A stretch of 64,000 bases of DNA from Alphaproteobacteria bacterium. GTDB taxonomy: Bacteria > Pseudomonadota > Alphaproteobacteria > Micavibrionales > Micavibrionaceae. Shown here piece by piece: positions 51,355 to 59,429 of the stretch. Where the stretch lies: NCBI GenBank assembly GCA_016125135.1, contig WGMJ01000018.1, positions 124,001 through 188,000 on the forward strand. Reading direction: 5' to 3'. Made by a program: the position numbers and the translations under genes. The notes beneath the pieces are model-generated. The model saw only the letters and a list, made by a program, of their open reading frames with translations. It was not told the origin of the DNA and searched no databases. Within the stretch, counting starts at the first letter, position 1, and each line of letters starts with the position of its first letter.

Positions 51355-54003
51355 ATGCGCTTTACCGAGCATGATGAAACACGCGTCAAAAATATGTACG
51401 CGACCTATGAAGAGATTGATGACCGTCAATCTCTTGAAATGCTTGTTCTTTTAAACAAGTGGGAAAAAGGCCAGATAACAGCAGGTGATGTCATTACAGA
51501 TATCGAACATATGTTTGATCTGAATGGCATGCTGGCGTGGGATTATAACTGGGCACGCAAGCATGGCCCCGGCACAAGTGCCTTCGAGCAAGAACTCGCA
51601 CTCATAAAGCCCTCTATTCTCGAGAAAAAAGAAAAGCTCGGTGAACGTTGCTACCATATCGCGGATGGACAGATGGAATGGGTTCAAAGACTTTATGATC
51701 CTAAAGGTCCTGTAACTGAAGAAACCAGAAAAAGACTTCTCGAAGAGCAGAAACATGAATTAAAGGGCCTGCAACATCAAGCGGTCAGGTATGGTGACAC
51801 TATCAAGATTCCCCAAGCGGATGCGCTTATTACCGGCCCTGCGCCTTATGTAAGGGTTATGAATGATCTCGTTAAAGCAAGAGACGAAGCTGTAAAAGAA
51901 AGCCGTGACCTTGGCGTTGTCGCCCTCGAGGTTGCAATGCTGAAAGTAATGCTTTACCGCCGCCATTGCGAGTATGATGTCGAGCATATTGAAGAATCAT
52001 ACGAGCGCGAAAAACAGGAGCATATCGACAAATACCGCCATCAGCGTGAAACCCTGACCCAACATATGCGGGATGATCTGGCCTCGGAAGATATCAGATC
52101 ACCCTTTGTGATAGAAAATATACAGAAACTTATTAGCCGCCTCGAAAATGCAGAAACAAATTCGTGGGAAGCCGCTATCGAGACAGCGCGGTTTATTTTT
52201 GATCTCCCTGAAGAAAAGCCGAAAGAAAAAGAAGTCAAAATCAAGGATATCTTTGATGACCACTCTGATGAAACTTTTGATGAAGAGGATGATGTACCAG
52301 CTTCGCGCCCCAGAAACACAGGCAAGGATACCTATAAGCTAAAAGAGTTTATACGCGGGCTGGAAAATGCACGGCAAGAAGCAAGCGAACTAAAAAAAGA
52401 CATTAACGAGACACTCGAGCAATTCAGCCCACATACAGAAGACAGCATAAAGCAACCGCTGGCACGCGTATGGGCAGAAGAACGCGCCTCTGCAGAATGG
52501 ACAGCACTTAAAAAGGCCGAAAAAGAAGCAGAAAAACAGAAAAAGAAAGACGCTGGTCTTGCGACCGAAGAAGATGAATGGGAGAGTGACTATATTTCCA
52601 TGTGGGGCTTTGAAGAGTTCTTTGCAGAAAAACACCCCGAGGGGCAAAAGGTCGACTTTATTCCGCCCATAGAATTCCCCGATAGAAAGCTTTGCAGCGA
52701 GATCCATATTGCGCCATCCGGCACGGGACTGATCCAGATTTATGGAAGTGACCCCTGCCATGACGGTATTTACGGCACGCCCGTTGCACGGATCACAACT
52801 TACAGCGTCTCGTTTGTACCAAAAAATCCTGAAGATAAAGAGCTTTTGAAAGATCTAGTCAAGCAGGCGATGACGGTTCTGGGTGATACGCCTTATGCGT
52901 TCGAACTCCCCGGCTGGACACCCTCAGGCGAGTCTTACAGACGCCCTCCCGGTAAAAGCGAATGGGGCCGCAGCTATGAATATAATTCGGAAAGCTACAT
53001 AGAAACAGCTGATGGCCGCGTTTCGCCACGTGCACGTTTCGATCTTGATGATCTATGGCTGCTTTACTACATCCTCGAGCCGGTTATCGAGCCCTCTGCA
53101 CAAATTGCCAATGCCATGAATATGGCACTCTACAGTGAGGAACGCGGCGCAATTTTGCAGCCTGACAGCTTCGATTACGTTCATGCCGGCCATAATGTCG
53201 GGGATGATGCGCATTACATGAAAAATGTTAATCCGGAAGATTTACTGCCGAAACTGCTGAAAGATGCATTTATCGACCTCGCCCTGAACAACACAGATGA
53301 AGCCGGCTTTATGATACGCCTCACAACATTGGCAGACCATACGCTGACCGGCAAGATCGTAGATGCCTTCGGCACATTGAAAACCTACAATAATCTTATC
53401 GATGACCAGCGCGTGCGGGGAACTGCAGTCAGCACATATCAGGAAGCGCTGACAGACCGCACAAAAGACCTGCTCGCTGCCTTTTTACAACTGCCGAGCG
53501 CAGAGAATGCTGATCTGGGCGCCGCCCTCAAGCAGGCGGTACATCATCTTGCGCCTTCCCTAAAGGCACATTTCCGGAGCAAGACAAGAATGGAGACGCT
53601 CCAGCTTTATGATGCGCTGGAAAAACACATGGCAGAACAACTCGCCACACTTGACAACCGCTGGACCGCAATGATGGAGCACGCAGCAACTGCCGATGAG
53701 AGATTGGAGAAAATTACAAAACTGAGCGACATATTTGCTGGCCGCGGGAAAATGACGGATGAAGACCGCAAGAAACTGAAGGAAAACGCGCTAGCACATC
53801 CAGGTAATCTGGTCGTGGCCGACAGCGCTGTTGAAACCTGTATGGACGGTATTCACGCTGGCGGGCGCTACCGCAGTAAAACCAAAGGCTCGCCCTATGT
53901 GCGCAAGGAAATGCCTGCAACGTTGAAGCCTTTTGTCAGCAACCCCGATAACCGCCCGAGTGGTCAGGCTGTTCTGCAAGCACCATTGAATATCATTAAA
54001 TAA
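51355..54003 (+). CDS. Large orphan protein (882 residues), charged and coiled-coil rich
   Basis: I do not recognise any family. The protein is cytosolic and acidic. Helical and coiled-coil segments cover about 1-290. A disordered acidic linker (about 290-325, HSDETFDEEDDVPASRP) is followed by a Lys/Glu coiled coil (about 360-405) and a beta-rich central domain (about 435-600, with FDLDDLWLLYYILEPVIEPSAQ). A helical C-terminal part (about 630-800) ends in a Lys/Pro-rich tail. No transmembrane helix. A structural or assembly role is possible but unproven. It follows an acyl-CoA dehydrogenase with an apparent promoter of its own. Confidence 0.65.
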   Translation: MRFTEHDETRVKNMYATYEEIDDRQSLEMLVLLNKWEKGQITAGDVITDIEHMFDLNGMLAWDYNWARKHGPGTSAFEQELALIKPSILEKKEKLGERCYHIADGQMEWVQRLYDPKGPVTEETRKRLLEEQKHELKGLQHQAVRYGDTIKIPQADALITGPAPYVRVMNDLVKARDEAVKESRDLGVVALEVAMLKVMLYRRHCEYDVEHIEESYEREKQEHIDKYRHQRETLTQHMRDDLASEDIRSPFVIENIQKLISRLENAETNSWEAAIETARFIFDLPEEKPKEKEVKIKDIFDDHSDETFDEEDDVPASRPRNTGKDTYKLKEFIRGLENARQEASELKKDINETLEQFSPHTEDSIKQPLARVWAEERASAEWTALKKAEKEAEKQKKKDAGLATEEDEWESDYISMWGFEEFFAEKHPEGQKVDFIPPIEFPDRKLCSEIHIAPSGTGLIQIYGSDPCHDGIYGTPVARITTYSVSFVPKNPEDKELLKDLVKQAMTVLGDTPYAFELPGWTPSGESYRRPPGKSEWGRSYEYNSESYIETADGRVSPRARFDLDDLWLLYYILEPVIEPSAQIANAMNMALYSEERGAILQPDSFDYVHAGHNVGDDAHYMKNVNPEDLLPKLLKDAFIDLALNNTDEAGFMIRLTTLADHTLTGKIVDAFGTLKTYNNLIDDQRVRGTAVSTYQEALTDRTKDLLAAFLQLPSAENADLGAALKQAVHHLAPSLKAHFRSKTRMETLQLYDALEKHMAEQLATLDNRWTAMMEHAATADERLEKITKLSDIFAGRGKMTDEDRKKLKENALAHPGNLVVADSAVETCMDGIHAGGRYRSKTKGSPYVRKEMPATLKPFVSNPDNRPSGQAVLQAPLNIIK

Positions 54004-54438
54004 TTACCCGCGTACAAGGCGAAGCGTCACAGGGTAGATCAGCGGCAAAAGACGCTCGGCGGGAAAATGTGCGTCACCCTTGCCAATCATGCGGACGCGC
54101 ATGAAGTCTGCATCGCTCATGCCGTTTGTCGTGATATCTGACGTTGCGTAATAGCTTGTGTAAGCTCCACCTGTATTATTGAATGTGTCCTTCAATGCAC
54201 CAGCCTCGTGAACATCGAACAACTGTTTAAGCTCTTCATAGCTTGGGGCGCGCCAATCAAGCAACCCATGCTCAACAGAGGTCATCGCCGCCAAACCAAC
54301 ATCACCCGCTTTTACAATTCTGTCAGTAGCTGCAGTGAAAAGCGGCTTAGCTGTTGTTGGTGAAAAACCTGCATAAATTGACCCGTCAGCCAAAGCTGTT
54401 CCGACTTGAAGCGCACGAAGGTTTCTTGGTGAAGCCAT
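54004..54438 (-). CDS. Small orphan with DUF1566-like WRAPSYEEL motif
   Basis: This 144-residue protein has GGGAGA upstream of its ATG. The segment VEHGLLDWRAPSYEELKQLFD resembles the WRLPT..EL motif of DUF1566/Lcl_C carbohydrate-binding-like folds, found in surface proteins and phage tail tips. FFNNTGGAYTSYYATSDI-like and FMRVRMIGKGD segments suggest a small beta domain. No signal peptide is visible. It converges tail-to-tail with the 882-residue orphan (stops adjacent) and lies near a tRNA with scars. A phage-derived origin is possible. Confidence 0.6.
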   Translation of the reverse strand: MASPRNLRALQVGTALADGSIYAGFSPTTAKPLFTAATDRIVKAGDVGLAAMTSVEHGLLDWRAPSYEELKQLFDVHEAGALKDTFNNTGGAYTSYYATSDITTNGMSDADFMRVRMIGKGDAHFPAERLLPLIYPVTLRLVRG

Positions 54439-54586
54439 TTGAATTTCTCCCTGTTTTTCTGATTTTTCCCGTTATAGAGACTGTTATGTCATTTGTAAAG
54501 CGGGTTTTGGTTAAAGGGCATTTTCCGCAAAAAAGGCTGGAAATTCCCATCCTTTTGATTTATTACAGTCTTTCGTTAACCGGTAT

Positions 54587-54661
54587 TCCTTGATAGCTCA
54601 GCGGTAGAGCAATCGACTGTTAATCGATCGGTCGCAGGTTCGAATCCTGCTCAAGGAGCCA
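54587..54661 (+). tRNA. tRNA-Asn (GTT)
   Basis: Acceptor TCCTTGA pairs with TCAAGGA, anticodon loop CTGTTAA gives GTT, T arm GCAGG-TTCGAAT-CCTGC, discriminator G and an encoded CCA. Its 3' part and flank are partly repeated about 90-115 bases downstream. Confidence 0.95.
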
Positions 54662-54724
54662 TTATTTCCCCGCTTTTACTATTCGAACCTGCTTTGGTCT
54701 AAATGCGCGCTTTTCCGCGCGCGG

Positions 54725-54790
54725 GGTTCGAATCCTGCCTTTTTGGTTTTGTGTGCTAAAGCACACGGGGAGCCATTATTTCCTCGCTTT
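54725..54790 (+). repeat. Partial copy of the tRNA-Asn 3' end and flank
   Basis: GGTTCGAATCCTGC at 54725-54738 repeats 54637-54650 of tRNA-Asn. GGAGCCATTATTTCC at 54769-54783 repeats 54655-54669, and the similarity continues into CGCTTTTTAC. Between the two lies an inserted hairpin (GTGTGCTAAAGCACAC). A second GC-rich hairpin (GCGCGC..GCGCGC) precedes it. This looks like a degenerate integration or duplication scar, not a functional tRNA. Confidence 0.8.
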
Positions 54791-54837
54791 TTACGCATTG
54801 GTTTGCCTTAAGCTTTTTTTGTTGTAAAAATAAAAGC

Positions 54838-55695
54838 ATGACTGATCCATTTGCCTCCTATATCAGACGCGGCCTTATCGAGCCGGAAGAGTTAAACGAA
54901 TTGCTACAGGGCCCGAACGCCAAGCAAGTCAAAATCCTTGATGCGACATACCCTGCGCGTGCAGATGCCATGCGTATTTCCAACGCGCAAGTGTTTGACA
55001 TTGAGAAGATTTGCGACCGCGAAAGCCCCTTGCCTGCCATGTTGCCAACCGACCGCGAATTTGCGAATGCTGTGAGCGAGCTCGGCATTACCAACACTGA
55101 TTTTGTTGTTGTCTATGACCAGCAAAACATAGCCATGGCCGCAGCACGCGCATGGTGGATGTTCCGTGTATTCGACCACGAGAAAGTTGTTGTTTTAAAT
55201 GGTGGCCTGAATGCATGGATGAATGCCGGGCTGCCTGTCGTCAACGGTACCGATGTGCCCAAAGCCCGCCGTATGATGTTTGTTGCACTTTACCACCCCG
55301 AGCTTGTCCATACGTTTGACGAGATGCTGGATACTGTTGATCAGCAAAACGCTTTTATACTGGATGCCCGCCCCGTTGAACGCTTTAGCGGTGAGATCCC
55401 CGACCCACGGCCCGATATGCGGATGGGCCATATGCCAGGCGCTGTAAACGTACCTGCCATGAGCCTTGTTGATTTAATGACAGGCAAACTAAAGCCGAAA
55501 GAAGAGCTGGAAGAAAATTTCCGCGAACTGGGCCTCTACCGTGGCGGCAGAATCGTCTCTACCTGCGGCTCGGGAATTACGGCTTGCGTCATTGCTTTGG
55601 CCCTCCACCATGCCGGAATCACGAATGTTGCCGTTTATGACGGCTCATGGGCGGAATGGGGTTTAACCAGCTGTAATGCCCCTGTAGCTGCCTAA
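54838..55695 (+). CDS. 3-mercaptopyruvate/thiosulfate sulfurtransferase (two-domain rhodanese)
   Basis: The 285-residue protein has an inactive N-terminal rhodanese domain (about 8-140, FVVVYDQQNIAMAAARAWWMF) and an active C-terminal one. The active-site loop is CGSGITA, the 3-mercaptopyruvate sulfurtransferase form, and FILDARPVERFSGE and GHMPGAVNVP are typical. It moves sulfur to thiols or cyanide and contributes to cysteine catabolism and H2S. A terminator-like hairpin follows about 165 bases downstream. Confidence 0.93.
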   Translation: MTDPFASYIRRGLIEPEELNELLQGPNAKQVKILDATYPARADAMRISNAQVFDIEKICDRESPLPAMLPTDREFANAVSELGITNTDFVVVYDQQNIAMAAARAWWMFRVFDHEKVVVLNGGLNAWMNAGLPVVNGTDVPKARRMMFVALYHPELVHTFDEMLDTVDQQNAFILDARPVERFSGEIPDPRPDMRMGHMPGAVNVPAMSLVDLMTGKLKPKEELEENFRELGLYRGGRIVSTCGSGITACVIALALHHAGITNVAVYDGSWAEWGLTSCNAPVAA

Positions 55696-55858
55696 CTTGG
55701 TAAAATCCAAATTTGTATTTTGTAAAATCACAAATTGGTGGTTAAAAATTTATTAAATAAATTCAATAACTTATTTGTATTTTCTGACATTTTTTTCTTG
55801 CTTTTAAAAACGGGATTGTCTATATTGACCCTAACACACCCTCTATTACCGCCGTTTG

Positions 55859-55890
55859 TCCGGATGACGCAAGTCTCCGGACTTTTTTTT
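55859..55890 (+). terminator. Intrinsic terminator downstream of the sulfurtransferase
   Basis: GTCCGGA (55859-55865) pairs with TCCGGAC (55876-55882), followed by eight T. The 275-base gap around it holds nothing else that I can identify except AT-rich sequence and a possible TTGACA at 55905 for the next gene. Confidence 0.85.
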
Positions 55891-55970
55891 ATCTGCATTT
55901 TAAATTGACATAGCAAACAAGCCTCTTTAGCCTCGTTTCAACTAATAAAAAATATACAGGCGAGAGATAG

Positions 55971-56387
55971 ATGGAACAGGACCCTTTTCGGGCAATAGGT
56001 GTACTTTCGGAGCAGCTTGAACCGCTGAACGCTCAAGACGTTCTCGCAATTTCAAATCTATTGGTTGAGTACCCGGAAGATCTGTGGGCAAGAGAGCTGG
56101 GATTTGGCGTTCTGATCTCCCTTGTCACACAGCTGGATCACTTCATTGAAAACTATACAGGCGAAGAGATTAAAGCACTGGCTGGCCATAAAATTGTCTT
56201 CAAGCAAATGGCGAAAGAAGCTGCAGCAGGACAAGTCGTTATAAGCCTCAAAGACACAGAAACCACCCAGCAAGAAGAATTCAAACAAGGCACAATAAGA
56301 CTAAAAAAGATAATCGCCCTCGCAGAGAATGCTTTGCGGCAGGAATTTGTCCATGGGCAGGCAATTATTTTCAGGCCGGCGCGATAA
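55971..56387 (+). CDS. Orphan helical protein, N-terminal paralog of the next gene
   Basis: This 138-residue protein has GGCGAGAG before its ATG. Its first 75 residues (VLSEQLEPLNAQDVLAISNLLVEYPEDLW.., then FIENYTGEEIKALAGHKIVFKQM) align with the start of the following gene (VLAEQDEPLAPDRVILISRVLDDNPSWKKDL.., FLAQYNNKDFEILADHLKTVF). It lacks the membrane and C-terminal parts of that gene. It ends directly before it (TAAATG), so both are co-translated. Function unknown. Confidence 0.65.
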   Translation: MEQDPFRAIGVLSEQLEPLNAQDVLAISNLLVEYPEDLWARELGFGVLISLVTQLDHFIENYTGEEIKALAGHKIVFKQMAKEAAAGQVVISLKDTETTQQEEFKQGTIRLKKIIALAENALRQEFVHGQAIIFRPAR

Positions 56388-57260
56388 ATGCAGGACCTAA
56401 ACACCCCTTACGAAGAATTACGTGTGCTGGCCGAGCAGGACGAGCCGCTTGCGCCTGACAGGGTTATTCTGATTTCAAGAGTGCTTGACGATAACCCTTC
56501 ATGGAAGAAAGATCTCTCGCCCCGGATTGTGGCAGGCCTTGAGAAAAAATTGACCGGCTTTCTTGCGCAGTACAACAACAAGGATTTTGAAATCCTCGCC
56601 GACCATCTGAAAACTGTTTTCAACAGTGCCAATAAAATCAAAACCGCAAACAAGACGAGCCGCATAACCATTGCCGGCTCTATAACGGGCGCCCTGCTTT
56701 CGACGCTGCTGGAAGGTGATAGAAGCATGAATGCCGGCATTATTTCGCTATTGCTTGGCATGGGCGGCACCATGTTTACCCGCAGCTACAAAGCGCAAGC
56801 ACAAAAAGACCTTCAGCAAATAGACTTAAGCCGTCGCAACGCAGTATATGCCGCGCTGACCAAAGTTATCCCGCCGGGGGATCGCCACATGCTAGACCTC
56901 GCTTTCGACCGGCTGGAAGATTTACTGGCAGCACAAAAGCCGGAGAGCACACTGCCAAAACTCTCTGACCTGTTTGACCTGAAGAACCGCCCTATTGGCT
57001 CCTGCATCTCGGCTTCACTTCTCCTCTATGGTTTATTCCTGCAAGGAAACCCCATACTGGCGGCTGATGCGGCGGGTGCATCACTGAATATCAATGAACA
57101 ACGCCGTGCGCTTGATTGCACAATCCATTACAGCGCGGCTATGCAACCGCTGCGCGACGCAAAAGAAGCGCTGGAATTCATGCAAACAGTCGCTGAAATA
57201 TTGGTAGAAGATTTAAGAGGTGTTCAGCAAGCCAGACAATTGGCACATACGCCGGTCTAG
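56388..57260 (+). CDS. Orphan membrane protein sharing the preceding gene's N-terminal domain
   Basis: The 290-residue protein has the shared helical domain (about 1-80), a hydrophobic hairpin (about 95-127, ITIAGSITGALLSTLLEG and GIISLLLGMGGTMF) and a cytosolic helical region with DRHMLDLAFDRLEDLL. A second hydrophobic stretch (about 205-225, SCISASLLLYGLFLQGNPIL) precedes a helical tail. No family recognised. The shared domain may let the two proteins bind each other or the same target, one soluble and one at the membrane. Confidence 0.65.
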   Translation: MQDLNTPYEELRVLAEQDEPLAPDRVILISRVLDDNPSWKKDLSPRIVAGLEKKLTGFLAQYNNKDFEILADHLKTVFNSANKIKTANKTSRITIAGSITGALLSTLLEGDRSMNAGIISLLLGMGGTMFTRSYKAQAQKDLQQIDLSRRNAVYAALTKVIPPGDRHMLDLAFDRLEDLLAAQKPESTLPKLSDLFDLKNRPIGSCISASLLLYGLFLQGNPILAADAAGASLNINEQRRALDCTIHYSAAMQPLRDAKEALEFMQTVAEILVEDLRGVQQARQLAHTPV

Positions 57261-57264
57261 GAAA

Positions 57265-57339
<75 letters not shown>

Positions 57340-57341
<2 letters not shown>

Positions 57342-57642
57342 AAGAAGCCTCTTCGTGCGGCCTGTATTTGAAATTATCAAGATAGTTGCGCGGCTGGACA
57401 ACACGCTCCTGATGCGGGATCACAGTATACTCCCACCCTTCTTTTTTCGCATAAGCCACAGCTTTATCTACGCAATCAAATTTCAAGCGCACTTGGTTTA
57501 ATGTATCGCCCGAGCTGACCCAGCCCATAAGAGGCTCCGGCGTGCGCGGTGTTTCAAGCTCATATTCCAGAAGCCATGTTTTGGTTTTTCCACGGCCCGA
57601 TTGCATCGCATTTTTGCTTGGCTGGTAAATCTTTACTTTCAT
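57340..57642 (-). CDS. ETC complex I subunit (NDUFS4-like)
   Basis: From ATG 57642 (MKVKIYQPSKNAMQSGRGKT) the protein has 100 residues. The WLLEYE, MGWVSSGDTLNQVRLKFD and AVAYAKKEGWEYTVI segments, with the final YLDNFKYRP, are those of the accessory complex I subunit known as NDUFS4 in mitochondria and present in alphaproteobacteria. It stabilises the NADH-oxidising arm. An upstream start at 57660 is possible; frames reaching into the 57.7 kb repeat are not. Its stop codon overlaps tRNA-Arg, so the transcript must be cut at the tRNA 5' end. Confidence 0.92.
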
Positions 57643-57692
57643 GCGGTTATTGTGGCCCATATTTGTTAAAAAAAGAATAGGGTTTTCTTCTT

Positions 57693-57760
57693 TGTCATCC
57701 TCACGAAAGTGAGGATCTTGTGGCCTATTTGCCGAGATTCCCGCTTTCGCGGGAATGACA
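57693..57760. repeat. Dispersed palindromic repeat, type B (copy 2, inverted)
   Basis: Reverse complement of the 8.2 kb element, with the same two hairpins and internal CACAAGATCCTC segment and TGTCA at both ends. It lies between the complex I subunit gene and tRNA-Leu. Confidence 0.85.
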
Positions 57761-57790
57761 AACATGTTAATAACATGAAATCGCGGTTAT

Positions 57791-57877
57791 GGCCCCGTGG
57801 CGGAATTGGTAGACGCCCACGACTTAAAATCGTGTGTCCGTAAGGGCGTACCGGTTCGACTCCGGTCGGGGCCACCA
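57791..57877 (+). tRNA. tRNA-Leu (TAA)
   Basis: A class II tRNA with long variable arm. Acceptor GGCCCCG pairs with CGGGGCC, anticodon stem CACGA/TCGTG with loop CTTAAAA (anticodon TAA), T arm ACCGG-TTCGACT-CCGGT, discriminator A and encoded CCA. Confidence 0.95.
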
Positions 57878-57962
57878 CTTATAAAAAATATAGTGCGCGG
57901 CAATTTTACCACTTTTTTTAAACTGCCGCCTCCGGCCTCTATCCCTGCCGCCTCCGGCGGCG

Positions 57963-57979
57963 TCCGGTCGGGGCCACCA
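57963..57979 (+). repeat. 17-bp exact copy of the tRNA-Leu 3' end
   Basis: TCCGGTCGGGGCCACCA repeats 57861-57877 exactly, 102 bases downstream. The DNA between contains two GC-rich inverted units built on GCCGCCTCCGG. This is the form of an attachment-site scar or a small mobile unit targeting tRNA 3' ends. Confidence 0.85.
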
Positions 57980-58050
57980 TAACTAAACCATTCAATTGGA
58001 ACCAGAATCCTTTATAATCGTTAGTTACGTGAAAAGCGCAGATTTCTGCG

Positions 58051-58090
58051 TTTTATTTTTGAAAGGATATTTTTATTTTTGAAAGGATAT
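58051..58090 (+). repeat. 20-bp tandem duplication carrying two ribosome-binding sites
   Basis: A 20-base unit ending in TTGAAAGGATAT is present twice in direct tandem (58051-58070 and 58071-58090). Each contains GAAAGGA. Only the second is placed to serve the ATG at 58097. Confidence 0.9.
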
Positions 58091-58096
58091 ATAGTC

Positions 58097-58348
58097 ATGA
58101 ATAGAAATGCAGTTATAACAATTGTTGTTGTGGTACTTCTGGTTCTTGTCGGGGCTTACTTTATGAATCAGCCTGATAACCGTGGCGCTGGTGAACGTTT
58201 AGATGATGCTGTTGAACGTCTTTCTGAAGGCGGCAGCTTGGGTGATGCCGCAAACGAAATGGAAGATAAATCAGCCGCTGAACGTGCAGGCGATGCAATT
58301 GATGATGCCGCAGACAATGTGCGCGAGGACATTGACAACGCAACACAT
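58097..58348 (+). CDS. Small single-pass membrane protein with acidic repeat-like tail
   Basis: Starting at MNRNAVITIVVVVLLVLVGAYF the protein has about 84 residues: one transmembrane helix followed by an acidic, Ala/Asp-rich helical tail (GERLDDAVERLSEGG, NEMEDKSAAERAGDAIDDAADNVREDID). Such short anchored helices occur in many alphaproteobacteria as envelope or stress proteins; no named family is assigned. A terminator follows. Confidence 0.7.
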
Positions 58349-58380
58349 TAATCGAAGAATATTTATCTGAACACAGTCAA

Positions 58381-58410
58381 AAGGCGGCACATTAACGTGC
58401 CGCCTTTTTT
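58381..58410 (+). terminator. Intrinsic terminator after the small membrane protein
   Basis: AAGGCGGCAC pairs with GTGCCGCCTT around a 6-base loop, followed by T. Confidence 0.9.
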
Positions 58411-58431
58411 ATTCAAGTATTAAGTTTATGA

Positions 58432-58517
58432 TGTCACCCCAGCGAAAGCTGGGGTCCAGAACTACAAACATAAATCCAGTTTTTTGACTCTGGATGCCAG
58501 CTTTCGCTGGCATGACA
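58432..58517. repeat. Dispersed palindromic repeat, type A (copy 2)
   Basis: Outer hairpins CCCCAGCG..GCTGGGG and TGCCAGC..GCTGGCA flank a variable middle; TGTCA ends. It lies between the terminator and the convergent CinA-type gene. Confidence 0.88.
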
Positions 58518-58525
58518 TACTGGCC

Positions 58526-59263
58526 TTAAAATAAGCTCACTGCACTACCCATCTTTTGTACTGCAGCCACAATTTCCTGCGCAGCTTTATCAATAGCGGC
58601 TTTATCAGTCCCGCGTATCACGAAGCTCACACCGCCTGCTCCCATGCGGAAATACGGGTAACTACCGATAGATAAAGCGGGGTAACGTTCCTGAATAACG
58701 CCCAACTGTTCTGCCATTGCGCTCTCAGGCAGGCCACATGAAACCGTGACGCTGATAATCGGTTCGCCCGCTGCCAGAAACGTTTTTACATGCTCCCACA
58801 TGGCTTGCATGATTTTGGGTACGCCCGCCATGACAAATACATTTTCTATTTTAAAGCCCGGGGCCGCCGATACAGGGTTATGGATGAGCGCTGCGCCAAC
58901 AGGTATTTGCGCCATTTTTAAACGTGCATCCGTCAGATTTTCAGCACCGTAATGCGCAAGCAGAATTTCATAGGCACGCGCGTTTTGTTCTAACTTCACT
59001 GCAAAGGCTTTAGCGATACATTCTGCGGTAATATCGTCATGCGTGGGGCCAATGCCACCCGTTGTAAAAACATAGTCATAGCCTTTATGAAACTGCTGAG
59101 CAGTCGCGATAATCGTTTCATGAATATCGGGTATTACGCGAATTTCTTTGAGCGTAATGCCAAGCTCTTCAAGCTGCAGGGCGATGAAATTGGCGTTTGT
59201 ATCCTGCGTCCTGCCCGAGAGGATTTCATTGCCGATAATCAGAATTGCCGCCGTTTGTGTCAT
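58526..59263 (-). CDS. CinA-type competence/damage-inducible protein, MoCF-binding domain only
   Basis: The 245-residue protein (ATG 59263) has the MoaB/Mog fold motifs AAILIIGNEILSGRTQDTN and FTTGGIGPTHDDIT, then the CinA-specific segment PGFKIENVFVMAGVPKIM. It lacks the C-terminal nicotinamide-mononucleotide deamidase domain of full CinA, as is common in alphaproteobacteria, where that domain is encoded apart or absent. Full CinA repairs the NMN/ADP-ribose pool; the job of the short form is unclear. Confidence 0.88.
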   Translation of the reverse strand: MTQTAAILIIGNEILSGRTQDTNANFIALQLEELGITLKEIRVIPDIHETIIATAQQFHKGYDYVFTTGGIGPTHDDITAECIAKAFAVKLEQNARAYEILLAHYGAENLTDARLKMAQIPVGAALIHNPVSAAPGFKIENVFVMAGVPKIMQAMWEHVKTFLAAGEPIISVTVSCGLPESAMAEQLGVIQERYPALSIGSYPYFRMGAGGVSFVIRGTDKAAIDKAAQEIVAAVQKMGSAVSLF

Positions 59264-59283
59264 CAAAAAATTTCTATCATATT

Positions 59284-59387
59284 CCCCCTCCCATAGGGAG
59301 GGGATTAAGGGGAGGGGTTAAAGACAATTCAGTAAAACTGATAATTTTTTACCCCTCACCCTACCCTCTCCCATAGGGAGAGGGTTA
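59284..59387. repeat. Palindromic CCC-TCCCATAGGGA-GGG intergenic repeat
   Basis: Two palindromes on CCCTCCCATAGGGAGGG-like cores stand at either end of about 104 bases. A third motif (GGGGAGGGG and CCCCTCACCC) lies between. The spacing and composition match widespread proteobacterial dispersed repeats. It is followed by three direct copies of CTTGGTGT/G at about 59396-59418, just before map. Confidence 0.75.
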
Positions 59388-59429
59388 TTTTTCCTTGGTG
59401 TCTTGGTGTCTTGGTGGTAAAAAGATCAC

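Noticed and set aside
57880-57979. Second tRNA-Leu gene
   Set aside because: Only the last 17 bases of the tRNA are repeated; no acceptor 5' strand, D arm or anticodon arm is present.
59396-59418. Three short direct repeats as a CRISPR or iteron array
   Set aside because: The units are 8 bases with no spacers, so they do not fit CRISPR; no replication gene is nearby for iterons.
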